Of a stretch of DNA of 20,539 bases, positions 13,168-19,908 are shown in pieces. Every line of letters starts with the position of its first letter. Positions within the stretch are counted from its first letter, which is position 1. Source of the DNA: an uncultured Clostridia bacterium (GTDB lineage Bacteria; Bacillota; Clostridia; Christensenellales; Aristaeellaceae). The position numbers and the translations under genes are program-made. The stretch lies in assembly GCA_934663625.1 (NCBI GenBank), contig CAKUKP010000054.1:1-20539 (forward strand), in the 5' to 3' direction. The notes beneath the pieces were generated by a model. The model searched no databases. It saw nothing but the letters and a program-made list of their open reading frames with translations, and was not told the DNA's origin.

Positions 13168-14658
13168 TTGCAACAGGATACTCTGTTGAAGCTGGACGGA
13201 ATTTCCAAACAGTTTCCCGGTGTAAAGGCTCTGGATAATGTGCATCTGGAGGTTCGCAGGGGCGAAGTACATGCGCTCGTAGGCGAAAATGGCGCAGGAA
13301 AATCAACCCTGATGAAAATCATCTCCGGCGCTTATAAAAAGGATTGCGGCACGATCGAATACGATGGTCACACAATTGAGCACATGACGCCGAAGCTTTC
13401 TGTAAACAGCGGTATTTCCGTTATCTATCAGGAGCTTACCTACATGCCCACCATGTCGATCGCAGAAAATATCTTTATCGGCAGCCAACCGAAAACGGGT
13501 GCAAAGCTGATCGATTATAAGAACATGTATCAGCGCAGTCTTGAAGTACAGAAAATCGTTGGATTGGATGGCTATTCGCCCAAGGAAGAGGTTGGCCATC
13601 TCTCTGCCGCGGAAAAACAGCTGTTGGAAATCGCGCGCGCTTACGTCCGCAATTTAAAGCTTCTGGTGCTGGATGAGCCTACATCGGCATTGAACAACGA
13701 TGAAATTGAGCGCCTTTTCGCGCTGATTAACGATCTGAAGGCAAAGGGCTGCGGCATCATCTACATTACCCATAAAATGGATGAAATCTTTCGCATCGCG
13801 GATCGCGTTTCGGTGCTGCGCGACGGCTGCCTGGTTACGACCATGGGCATTGCAGATACGAACCGCGAAAAGGTCATTACCGCAATGGTTGGACGCGAAT
13901 TGAAGGACATGTACCCCATATCCGAGCGCAAGATCGGAAACGTCATTCTGGAGGCGGAGGGTCTATGCACCGATTTTCTGAAGGATGTATCCTTTAACGT
14001 TCGAAAGGGCGAAATTGTCGGTTTTTACGGTCTGATGGGCTGCGGCTGTGATCTCGCTCTGGAATGCATATTTGGCAAGACCGCCTGTAAAAAGGGCGAA
14101 ATTCGCATGAACGGCCAGCGGATTGCGGTAAAGAAGCCACATGACGCAATCGTACAGAAGATCGCCTTTGCTCCAGCGGAGCGGAAAACGGAAGGCATCA
14201 TGCTGAATCAAACCGTCCGTTCGAACATTTCCTGCGTTACGCTCGGAAAAATGAAAAAGGGGCTCCTGCTGGATTTGAAGAAGGAAAAGGACGTCGTTGA
14301 AAAATGGATACAGCGCATGCGGATCAAAACACCTTCGCAGGAAACGCTCGCGCTGAGTCTGTCCGGCGGTAATCAGCAGAAGCTCATCATCGCCAGATGG
14401 CTTGAAAACAATCCCTCCGTATTCCTCATGAACGAACCCACGAAGGGAATCGACGTCGGCGCGAAAGCCGAAATCTACGCACTGATGGAAGAAATGTGCC
14501 GGAACGGAGCCAGCATTATTTTTATCACAAGCGATATGCCGGAATTGCTCGCAATCTCCGATCGTGTTTTCGTTTTCCACGAAGGCAAGGTCACCGGTGA
14601 AATCGCTCGCGCGGAACTTACTCAGGAGAACGTAATTAAGAAAGCAATAGGAGAATAA
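13168..14658 (+). CDS. RbsA-like tandem ABC ATPase of sugar importer
   Basis: A 496-residue cytoplasmic ATPase with two fused ABC domains, like RbsA/MglA/XylG. Domain 1: Walker A GENGAGKS (39-46), signature LSAAEKQ (145-151, in place of the usual LSxGxQ) and Walker B LLVLDE (165-170). Domain 2: Walker A degenerate (GLMGCGCD, 288-295), as usual for this family, intact signature LSGGNQQ (398-404), but the Walker B reads VFLMNEPT (418-425), Asn at 422 replacing the usual Asp. The TTG at 13168 is chosen as start because GAAAGGAG ends 9 bases before it; ATG codons farther upstream lie next to the 13092-13122 hairpin and lack a ribosome site. The permease ATG follows 5 bases after the stop. Specificity unknown. 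Confidence 0.9.
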   Translation: MQQDTLLKLDGISKQFPGVKALDNVHLEVRRGEVHALVGENGAGKSTLMKIISGAYKKDCGTIEYDGHTIEHMTPKLSVNSGISVIYQELTYMPTMSIAENIFIGSQPKTGAKLIDYKNMYQRSLEVQKIVGLDGYSPKEEVGHLSAAEKQLLEIARAYVRNLKLLVLDEPTSALNNDEIERLFALINDLKAKGCGIIYITHKMDEIFRIADRVSVLRDGCLVTTMGIADTNREKVITAMVGRELKDMYPISERKIGNVILEAEGLCTDFLKDVSFNVRKGEIVGFYGLMGCGCDLALECIFGKTACKKGEIRMNGQRIAVKKPHDAIVQKIAFAPAERKTEGIMLNQTVRSNISCVTLGKMKKGLLLDLKKEKDVVEKWIQRMRIKTPSQETLALSLSGGNQQKLIIARWLENNPSVFLMNEPTKGIDVGAKAEIYALMEEMCRNGASIIFITSDMPELLAISDRVFVFHEGKVTGEIARAELTQENVIKKAIGE

Positions 14659-14662
14659 GAAC

Positions 14663-15613
14663 ATGAACGGTTCAAAAATCAAGAAATTCTTTGTGAACAG
14701 CAATGTTGGCAGCGTGCTTTTCGCGCTTGTCGCGCTCTGCATTCTTTGGACCTGCTTGACCCCCTACTTCTTCACCTTTGCAAACGCGAAGAATCTGGCG
14801 GTGTATTCCTCTTACACAGGCATCATGGCCTGCGGACTTACCGCCGTAATGCTAACAGGTTGTATCGATCTTTCGCAAATGCCGCTCATGGCGTGCTGCG
14901 GCATGTTTTTGGCGCTGGCCTATCAGCGCGGCGCCGGTGGAATCGTGCTTTGGATCGTTGCAATCCTCGTTGGCATCATCGGCGGCGCGCTGAATGGTTT
15001 CATCGTAACCAAAATGCAGATCGTTCCCATGATCGCAACGCTCGGTACGCAGTTGATCTACCGCGGCATTTCCTTCCTTACCACCAACGGAACTTACATC
15101 ACTGTGAAGGATCCGATGATTCGTTCCATCGGCTATGGCAAGCTTCTCGGAATGCCGATTATGTTCTACATCATGATCGTCGTGATCGTGATCACATGGT
15201 TCCTGTGCAAATACACGCAGTTTGGCCGCAATCTGTATTCTACCGGTTCCAGCCCGCAGGCTGCGCACCTTGCCGGTATCAATATCGATCTCACCAAATT
15301 TCTGGCGTTCGTTTTCTCCGGAATTTGCTGCGGTATTGCAGGCGTCGTCTATACCGCGCAAAGCGGTCTGGCACTGAATAATGCGGGAACCGGCGCTGAA
15401 ATGGACGTCATGGCCGCCGTCGTTATCGGCGGTACAAGCCTGGCTGGCGGCCGCGGCAAGGTAATTAATACCATGCTCGGCGTTCTCCTGATGTCCGTTC
15501 TCGCAAACGGCATGGGACTTCTTGGTATCGATTCCTACTTCCAAATGATCTTCAAGGGCTGCATTCTGATCGCGGCGGTATTCATTGATACCATCCGGAA
15601 CAGCGGAAAGTAA
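14663..15613 (+). CDS. RbsC-like permease of sugar importer
   Basis: A 316-residue polytopic inner-membrane permease of the BPD_transp_2 (RbsC/XylH/AraH) family. Hydrophobic segments occur at roughly 15-38, 50-66, 72-86, 93-113, 120-138, 166-183, 212-232, 248-262, 268-288 and 296-310. The conserved cytoplasmic coupling region is GAEMDVMAAVVIGGTSLAGGRG (about 244-265) and the family signature TQFGRNLYSTGSSPQAAHLAGI lies at 185-206. The ribosome site AGGAG lies inside the end of the ATPase gene, so translation is coupled. Only one permease gene is present, so it probably forms a homodimer with the fused ATPase. Transcription ends at the 15638-15667 hairpin. Confidence 0.92.
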   Translation: MNGSKIKKFFVNSNVGSVLFALVALCILWTCLTPYFFTFANAKNLAVYSSYTGIMACGLTAVMLTGCIDLSQMPLMACCGMFLALAYQRGAGGIVLWIVAILVGIIGGALNGFIVTKMQIVPMIATLGTQLIYRGISFLTTNGTYITVKDPMIRSIGYGKLLGMPIMFYIMIVVIVITWFLCKYTQFGRNLYSTGSSPQAAHLAGINIDLTKFLAFVFSGICCGIAGVVYTAQSGLALNNAGTGAEMDVMAAVVIGGTSLAGGRGKVINTMLGVLLMSVLANGMGLLGIDSYFQMIFKGCILIAAVFIDTIRNSGK

Positions 15614-15637
15614 GGTCATCTGACATATGCCGAAAAA

Positions 15638-15667
15638 GGGGGCTGCCTCAAAAACGAGGCAGTCCCC
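15638..15667. terminator. Bidirectional terminator between sugar ABC operon and chr genes
   Basis: A 12-bp stem (15638-15649 with 15656-15667, one G-U pair) with the 6-nt loop AAAAAC. On the minus strand it is followed by TTTTT (complement of 15633-15637), a strong terminator for the chromate-transporter operon. On the plus strand it is followed by TGCTTTCG, weaker, ending the sugar operon. Confidence 0.82.
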
Positions 15668-15692
15668 TGCTTTCGTCTATAACCTTATCCGT

Positions 15693-16250
15693 CTAATTCA
15701 GCTGCAATACGATTCCCAGCACAGCGCCCAGCAGGATAAACAGAATCGGGTGAAGTTTATTGACCGGCTTGATCTGGGTGAGGATGAAGATGCCCACCAG
15801 AATACCCAGATTCAGCCAGGAAAACACCGCGCCTTCACTGCCGAAGCCCAGCACCAGCTTCAAAAGCCCATATGCCGCCGCCGCGATCAGGCCCGTAACC
15901 ACGGGGCGCAGCTTTCCGAACACCGAATTGACCAGCGGACTATCGCGGTAGGTTTGCAATACGCGCGCGATGATCAGAATCACGATGATCGATGGCAGCA
16001 CCAGCGAAAGCGTCGCCAGAATCGCACCCGGAATGCCCGCCACGGTGTAGCCGACGTAGGTCGCCATGTTTACGCCGATTGGGCCGGGCGTGGATTCGGA
16101 AACCGCCACCATGTTCACCAGCATTTCCTGCGTGAACCATTCGGGGTGCGCGATCGACATTTCCGTCAGGAACGGCAGCGTCGCAAGTCCGCCGCCCACC
16201 GCGAACAGACCCGTTAAGAAAAAGCGCCAGCACATTTCGAGGATGATCAT
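15693..16250 (-). CDS. chrA: Chromate transporter family protein, second half-size subunit
   Basis: A 185-residue membrane protein of the CHR (chromate ion transporter) family, consisting of one CHR domain. Conserved segments: AVGGGLATLPFL (17-28) and SESTPGPIGVNMATYVGY (51-68), then four to five further hydrophobic stretches. The short-chain form works in pairs encoded by adjacent genes, as here. Its ATG overlaps the stop codon of the upstream chr gene by ATGA (16247-16250), implying translational coupling and 1:1 production. CHR proteins move chromate outward, and some family members have other anion substrates; the natural substrate here is not shown. The two halves differ enough in sequence to have diverged long ago. 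Confidence 0.9.
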   Translation of the reverse strand: MIILEMCWRFFLTGLFAVGGGLATLPFLTEMSIAHPEWFTQEMLVNMVAVSESTPGPIGVNMATYVGYTVAGIPGAILATLSLVLPSIIVILIIARVLQTYRDSPLVNSVFGKLRPVVTGLIAAAAYGLLKLVLGFGSEGAVFSWLNLGILVGIFILTQIKPVNKLHPILFILLGAVLGIVLQLN

Positions 16251-16816
16251 TTTTCACCGTCCCCCTTTCGATCCATGGGCTTTCGCTCCATCAGGAAGAA
16301 GCACAGCACCGCGCCCGCGATGGTCGCAACCACGATGATGATCGTATTGACATTGAAAAACGCCGCGACCACGAAGCCCAGCACCGCCAGCAGCCCCTGC
16401 CACCATTTCGTGGCACTCTTTTTTGCGAGCTTGACGATCGTACCTGCGATCATCGCGCATACGGCGATGCGGATGCCTGCAAAGGCGTGCAGCACGATTT
16501 CATATTCCATGAAATTACTCAGCACCGCGGCGATCACGGTAATGATTACGATGGAGGGAAATATCACGCCCAGCGTGGCGATGATGCCGCCCAGCACGCC
16601 CTTCAGGCGATAGCCCACGAACGTGGCGGTGTTCACGGCGATGACGCCGGGGGTGCATTGGCCGATGGCGAAATAATCCAGAATATCATCGGTGGTGCAC
16701 CATTTATGATGGTTTACAATTTCACGCTCCAGCATCGGCAGCATGGCATAGCCGCCGCCAAAGGTGCAGATACCGATCTTGAAAAATGCCCAGAACAGAT
16801 CCAGCAAATCCTTCAT
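16247..16816 (-). CDS. chrA: Chromate transporter family protein, first half-size subunit
   Basis: A 189-residue single-CHR-domain membrane protein. Motifs TFGGGYAMLPMLERE (18-32) and GQCTPGVIAVNTATFVGY (52-69) are typical for the N-terminal-type half. Further membrane segments at about 73-103, 107-130 and 139-173 are followed by a charged cytoplasmic tail (ERKPMDRKGDGEK). It begins 12 bases after the DUF853-type ATPase gene ends, with an AGGGG site overlapping that stop region, and it overlaps the second chr gene by 4 bases. The three genes appear to be one operon ending at 15638-15667. Confidence 0.9.
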   Translation of the reverse strand: MKDLLDLFWAFFKIGICTFGGGYAMLPMLEREIVNHHKWCTTDDILDYFAIGQCTPGVIAVNTATFVGYRLKGVLGGIIATLGVIFPSIVIITVIAAVLSNFMEYEIVLHAFAGIRIAVCAMIAGTIVKLAKKSATKWWQGLLAVLGFVVAAFFNVNTIIIVVATIAGAVLCFFLMERKPMDRKGDGEK

Positions 16817-16828
16817 AATCCCATTCCC

Positions 16829-18424
16829 CTACTTTTTATTGCCGAAAAGCCCGCGGATCAGCGATGTGGAACCCGATCGCATCACGGAGGACAGCGCGTT
16901 GGTCGCGGCGCGCTTTGCGATGGTTCCGGCGGAGGCGCGCCTGCCGCCCAGCACGGAATTGACCAGATTTGTACTGACGGAGCGCGCGACGGAGCTTGCC
17001 GCGTTGGTCGCGGCGCGTTCGAACACGCCGATTCCCTGCCCGCGCTTTTTTCCGGATGCGGCGGATTTTTCCATCAAACGTTCGCGATCGGATTTGGCGC
17101 TGTTTGCGGGCGCTTCCTCCGCATCCTCCTGCCGCGCAAGCGCTTCGGCGGCGCGCGTCAGGATTTCATACGCGGATTCGCGATCCACCGCTTTGCGATA
17201 CTTGATATCGAATTCATCCGTGCGGATAATCCGCTGCACGGTTTCGTCCTCCGCCGCGCCCATCCGGCTCTGCGGCGGCAGAATCAGCGCGCGCTCCACG
17301 ATTTCGGGAACGCCCTGCGCATCCAGAAAACTGACCAGCGCTTCGCCCACGCCCAGCTCCATCAGCGCCTTTTCCGTATCGAACGCGGGATTTGCGCGGA
17401 ACGCATGCGCGGTCGCCCGAATGGATTTCTGCTCCGCGGGCGTGTAGGCGCGCAGTGCATGCTGAATTCGGTTGGAAAGCTGTGAAAGCACATCGTCCGG
17501 AATATCCGACGGGCACTGCGTGACGAAATACACGCCGACGCCCTTCGATCGAATCAGCCGAACCACCTGCGCAATCTTCTGCACCAGCGCTTTCGGCGCA
17601 TCGTCAAACAGCAAATGCGCTTCATCGAAGAAGAACACCAGCCGCGGCTTTTCCGGATCGCCCACTTCGGGAAGGCGCTCGAAAAGCTCGGTCAGCATCC
17701 ACAGAAGAAAGGTGGAATAGGTCGTGGGGTTGCGAATCAGCCGCGCCGCGTTCAGGATATTGATGTAGCCTCGACCGTCGATATCGGTGCGCATCCAATC
17801 CCGAATATCCAGCGCAGGTTCGCCGAACAGCATCTGTCCGTCCTCTTCTTCAAATGTAAGCAGGGCGCGCTGGATCGCGCCGACGGACGCGGTAGAAACG
17901 TTGCCGTACAGCGCGGTGTATTCCTGGCGGTTGTCCGAAACATAGGCAAGCATCGCGCGCAGATCCTTCAGATCCAGAAGCAAAAGCCCCTGATCGTCCG
18001 CCGCGCGGAAGGCGATATTCAAAACGCCCGCCTGCACATCGGTAAGCTTCAAAAGCCTCGCCAGCAGCACAGGGCCGATATCCGATACGGTGATGCGCGC
18101 GGGCACGCCGCGTTCGCCGAACACATCCCAGAACCGCGTGGGAAACGCCTTCATTTCAAACGCATCCATGCCCAGTGCGCTCGCACGGCGGTCTACGGAT
18201 TCGCTCCGCGCGCCCTGCACGCACATGCCGGACAGATCGCCCTTTACATCCGCCAGAAAAACGGGCACGCCCAGCGCGGAAAAGGATTCCGCCAGTACCT
18301 TCATCGTAATCGTTTTGCCCGTTCCGGTCGCGCCCGCGATCAGCCCGTGTCGATTCGCCATATTCGGCAGCAGCATAAGATCGCGTTCCGATCGCGCCGC
18401 CCAGATTTTTCCATCCTTCAGCAT
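16829..18424 (-). CDS. HerA-like/DUF853 P-loop ATPase (YjgR type)
   Basis: A 531-residue cytoplasmic ATPase of the helicase HerA-like, DUF853 (YjgR) family. Visible: Walker A GATGTGKT (31-38), ADVKGDLSGM (58-67, a family hallmark), Walker B VFFFDEAHLLF (263-273), a sensor-like VTQCPSDIPDDVLSQLSNR (301-319) and an Arg-rich segment after it. The Walker sites are intact. The family is related to the FtsK/HerA translocases but its role is not established. The C-terminal tail holds two similar 24-residue units (see repeat). ATG at 18424 with GGGGGA upstream and a promoter at 18463-18491. First gene of an operon with two chromate-transporter genes; a functional link is unclear and may be only co-transcription. 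Confidence 0.9.
   Translation of the reverse strand: MLKDGKIWAARSERDLMLLPNMANRHGLIAGATGTGKTITMKVLAESFSALGVPVFLADVKGDLSGMCVQGARSESVDRRASALGMDAFEMKAFPTRFWDVFGERGVPARITVSDIGPVLLARLLKLTDVQAGVLNIAFRAADDQGLLLLDLKDLRAMLAYVSDNRQEYTALYGNVSTASVGAIQRALLTFEEEDGQMLFGEPALDIRDWMRTDIDGRGYINILNAARLIRNPTTYSTFLLWMLTELFERLPEVGDPEKPRLVFFFDEAHLLFDDAPKALVQKIAQVVRLIRSKGVGVYFVTQCPSDIPDDVLSQLSNRIQHALRAYTPAEQKSIRATAHAFRANPAFDTEKALMELGVGEALVSFLDAQGVPEIVERALILPPQSRMGAAEDETVQRIIRTDEFDIKYRKAVDRESAYEILTRAAEALARQEDAEEAPANSAKSDRERLMEKSAASGKKRGQGIGVFERAATNAASSVARSVSTNLVNSVLGGRRASAGTIAKRAATNALSSVMRSGSTSLIRGLFGNKK
16832..17017 (-). repeat. Duplicated C-terminal unit inside the DUF853 ATPase gene
   Basis: Residues 470-493 (RAATNAASSVARSVSTNLVN) and 505-528 (RAATNALSSVMRSGSTSLIR) share the pattern RAATNAxSSVxRSxSTxLhxxxhG. 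A family tail of this kind is normally a single Arg/Gly/Ser-rich unit, as far as I recall. The DNA copies are diverged (a sense-strand near-repeat around 16850-16912 and 16950-17017), so it is not a recent duplication. Confidence 0.65.
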
Positions 18425-18462
18425 ATTCGCATCCCCCGTCGTTGGATTCTGTTTATAAAATC

Positions 18463-18491
18463 ATTATAATTCATACTGCCGGTAAAATCAA
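18463..18491 (-). promoter_or_regulatory. Promoter of the DUF853-chr operon
   Basis: On the minus strand: -35 TTGATT (18491-18486), 17-bp spacer, -10 TATAAT (18468-18463, exact consensus). The leader to the ATG is about 35 bases. Confidence 0.8.
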
Positions 18492-18539
18492 CCGAATCCG
18501 GTGCGCAGCGCATTTTTGCCTTCACGGCGGCATGAAAAA

Positions 18540-18562
18540 CCGGCGCTCTCTTCGATCGCCGG
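18540..18562 (-). terminator. Terminator of the oxidoreductase gene
   Basis: Stem CCGGCG (18540-18545) / CGCCGG (18557-18562) with an 11-nt loop. On the minus strand it is followed by TTTTT (complement of 18535-18539). It lies about 20 bases after the oxidoreductase stop codon. Confidence 0.7.
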
Positions 18563-18582
18563 AAAGAATCTTATTTATAGAA

Positions 18583-19581
18583 TTACAGTTCCACGACGAT
18601 GCCGGTTTCGAGGGAACGCTTGATCGCCAGCACGATTTCGAGCACGTTGCGGGAATCCTGTGGCGTGACCGCGGCGGGACGGTTTTCCTTGATCGCATCC
18701 AGGAATTCGCGAATTTCGCCCGCGAACATATCGATCTGTTCCGCGTCGATCGGATATACCTTCTCATCGCCCGCGGGATACCACTTCAGATTGCTGCCCA
18801 TTTCGCCATCGTTGATGTTCACGCCGGCGGTCAGCGCATAATCGATGGTGCCCTTATCGCCCGTCGCGCGGAATTCAATGGAGAACGGGAAGTTGCCGGT
18901 CATTTCCAGCGAGGTTTCGCACACGGCCTTTACGCCGTTTGCCCATTCCAGACTGCTGCTGACATGGTTCCAGCAGCCGGAGGGGCTCTTCCAGCCGATG
19001 GCGTACACGCGCTTCGGCATTCCGAACACGCTGTAGAGGTAATCGATATCATGTACGTTCAGATCGTACAGGCCGCCGCCGCTCTTCGCGGGGTCGCGAT
19101 GCCAGTTGCTCCAGGTGGGATGCTGGCACATGCGCTTTTCATAGATCATGTGCATATCGCCCAGCTTGCCCTGCTGGATGTAATCCTTGATGGTGATGAA
19201 TTCCGGCCACCAGCGGGCGACCTGCGCCACCATGAAGCGAACGTGATTTGCTTCGCAGGCGGCGATCATGCGATCCATGGAATCCAGTTCAAACGTGATC
19301 GGCTTTTCGCACAGCACATGGCATCCGGCGTTCGCCGCCTTGACCACGTATTCCTCGTGCAGATAGGTGGGCAGACAGATATCCACGATATCCGGCTTTT
19401 CCGCCGCGATGGCTTCTTCCATCGTGGCATACCATTTTCCGCCGTATTCTGCCGCGGCCTTTTTCCCCTTTTCTTCGCTGCGGCTGACCAGCGCGCAGAT
19501 CTGTACATCGTCCATCGCCTTCAGCGCGCCCAGATGGTTCTGCGCAATATAGCCCATACCGACTACCGCTACTTTAAACAT
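18583..19581 (-). CDS. Gfo/Idh/MocA family NAD(P)-dependent oxidoreductase
   Basis: A 332-residue cytoplasmic dehydrogenase acting on sugars, cyclitols or their derivatives. The N-terminal Rossmann fold shows GMGYIAQNH (8-16), the family's EKP motif LCEKPIT (90-96, K93 the expected catalytic lysine), and in the C-terminal GFO_IDH_MocA domain DLNVHDIDYL (173-182) with D173 and H177 in the usual active-site positions. Length and motif order are normal. ATG at 19581 with GGAAGGA about 10 bases upstream. It is divergent from the sugar phosphate isomerase-like gene, and such pairs usually act on one pathway (for example inositol or keto-sugar breakdown). The exact substrate (myo-inositol, glucose-like or aldonate) cannot be decided from sequence. 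Confidence 0.9.
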   Translation of the reverse strand: MFKVAVVGMGYIAQNHLGALKAMDDVQICALVSRSEEKGKKAAAEYGGKWYATMEEAIAAEKPDIVDICLPTYLHEEYVVKAANAGCHVLCEKPITFELDSMDRMIAACEANHVRFMVAQVARWWPEFITIKDYIQQGKLGDMHMIYEKRMCQHPTWSNWHRDPAKSGGGLYDLNVHDIDYLYSVFGMPKRVYAIGWKSPSGCWNHVSSSLEWANGVKAVCETSLEMTGNFPFSIEFRATGDKGTIDYALTAGVNINDGEMGSNLKWYPAGDEKVYPIDAEQIDMFAGEIREFLDAIKENRPAAVTPQDSRNVLEIVLAIKRSLETGIVVEL

Positions 19582-19661
19582 TCTTCAATCCTTCCTTTCG
19601 GCTGACATGCATCAGCATATATCTGTAATTATTCCTTCCATGGACGGCCGCGCCGCCCCGT

Positions 19662-19678
19662 ATGTACCTATTGTACAT
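19662..19678. promoter_or_regulatory. Palindrome over the -10 of the oxidoreductase promoter
   Basis: ATGTAC-CTATT-GTACAT, a perfect 6-bp inverted repeat with a 5-bp centre, covers the TACAAT -10 box of the minus-strand promoter. A protein bound here would block that promoter. Confidence 0.5.
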
Positions 19679-19698
19679 GATTTCAAACGCTTTGTCCA
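19670..19698 (-). promoter_or_regulatory. Promoter of the oxidoreductase gene
   Basis: On the minus strand: -35 TGGACA (19698-19693), 17-bp spacer, -10 TACAAT (19675-19670). The leader is about 80 bases. The whole 327-bp gap between the two divergent genes is filled by this promoter, the plus-strand promoter at 19830-19859 and the operator-like sites; no gene is seen in it. Confidence 0.72.
19681..19695. promoter_or_regulatory. LacI-type operator-like site in the oxidoreductase promoter spacer
   Basis: TTTCAAACGCTTTGT contains the odd palindrome CAAA-CGC-TTTG, close to LacI/GalR-family sites. It lies between the -35 and -10 of the minus-strand promoter. Confidence 0.4.
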
Positions 19699-19814
19699 CA
19701 CCAAAATCGCCCGTTTTGCATTTTCCCGAATGTGAAAACAAGGACGGACATTATGACATTTCGTCTGCGCGTTTTAGTTCAATTTTTATGTTAACGCGCC
19801 AATAATTCGGCGGT

Positions 19815-19828
19815 TAAAAACGTTTTCT
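19815..19828. promoter_or_regulatory. cre-/LacI-like operator next to the isomerase promoter
   Basis: TAAAAACGTTTTCT matches the catabolite-responsive/LacI-family palindrome TGAAAACGTTTTCA at 12 of 14 positions, including the central CG. It ends one base before the -35 box (19830) of the plus-strand promoter, a place suited to repression or CcpA-type control. Confidence 0.5.
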
Positions 19829-19829
19829 A

Positions 19830-19859
19830 TTGACACCGTACATCGAATCGTGTTAATAT
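19830..19859 (+). promoter_or_regulatory. Promoter of the sugar phosphate isomerase-like gene
   Basis: -35 TTGACA (19830-19835, exact consensus), 18-bp spacer, -10 TAATAT (19854-19859). The leader contains ATGCA-TGGG-TGCAT (19867-19880), then AGGAGG at 19895-19900. Confidence 0.78.
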
Positions 19860-19908
19860 ACAGTATATGCATGGGTGCATCAGTTTGATCAATCAGGAGG
19901 ATATAACG

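Noticed and set aside
15621..15700. Small plus-strand gene starting in the 15638-15667 hairpin region
   Set aside because: It would start in a terminator and run antisense through the chr genes without a ribosome site.
18442..19605. 387-codon plus-strand frame opposite the oxidoreductase
   Set aside because: Antisense to a complete Gfo/Idh/MocA protein with EKP and active-site residues; it would also run over the terminator and the promoter region.
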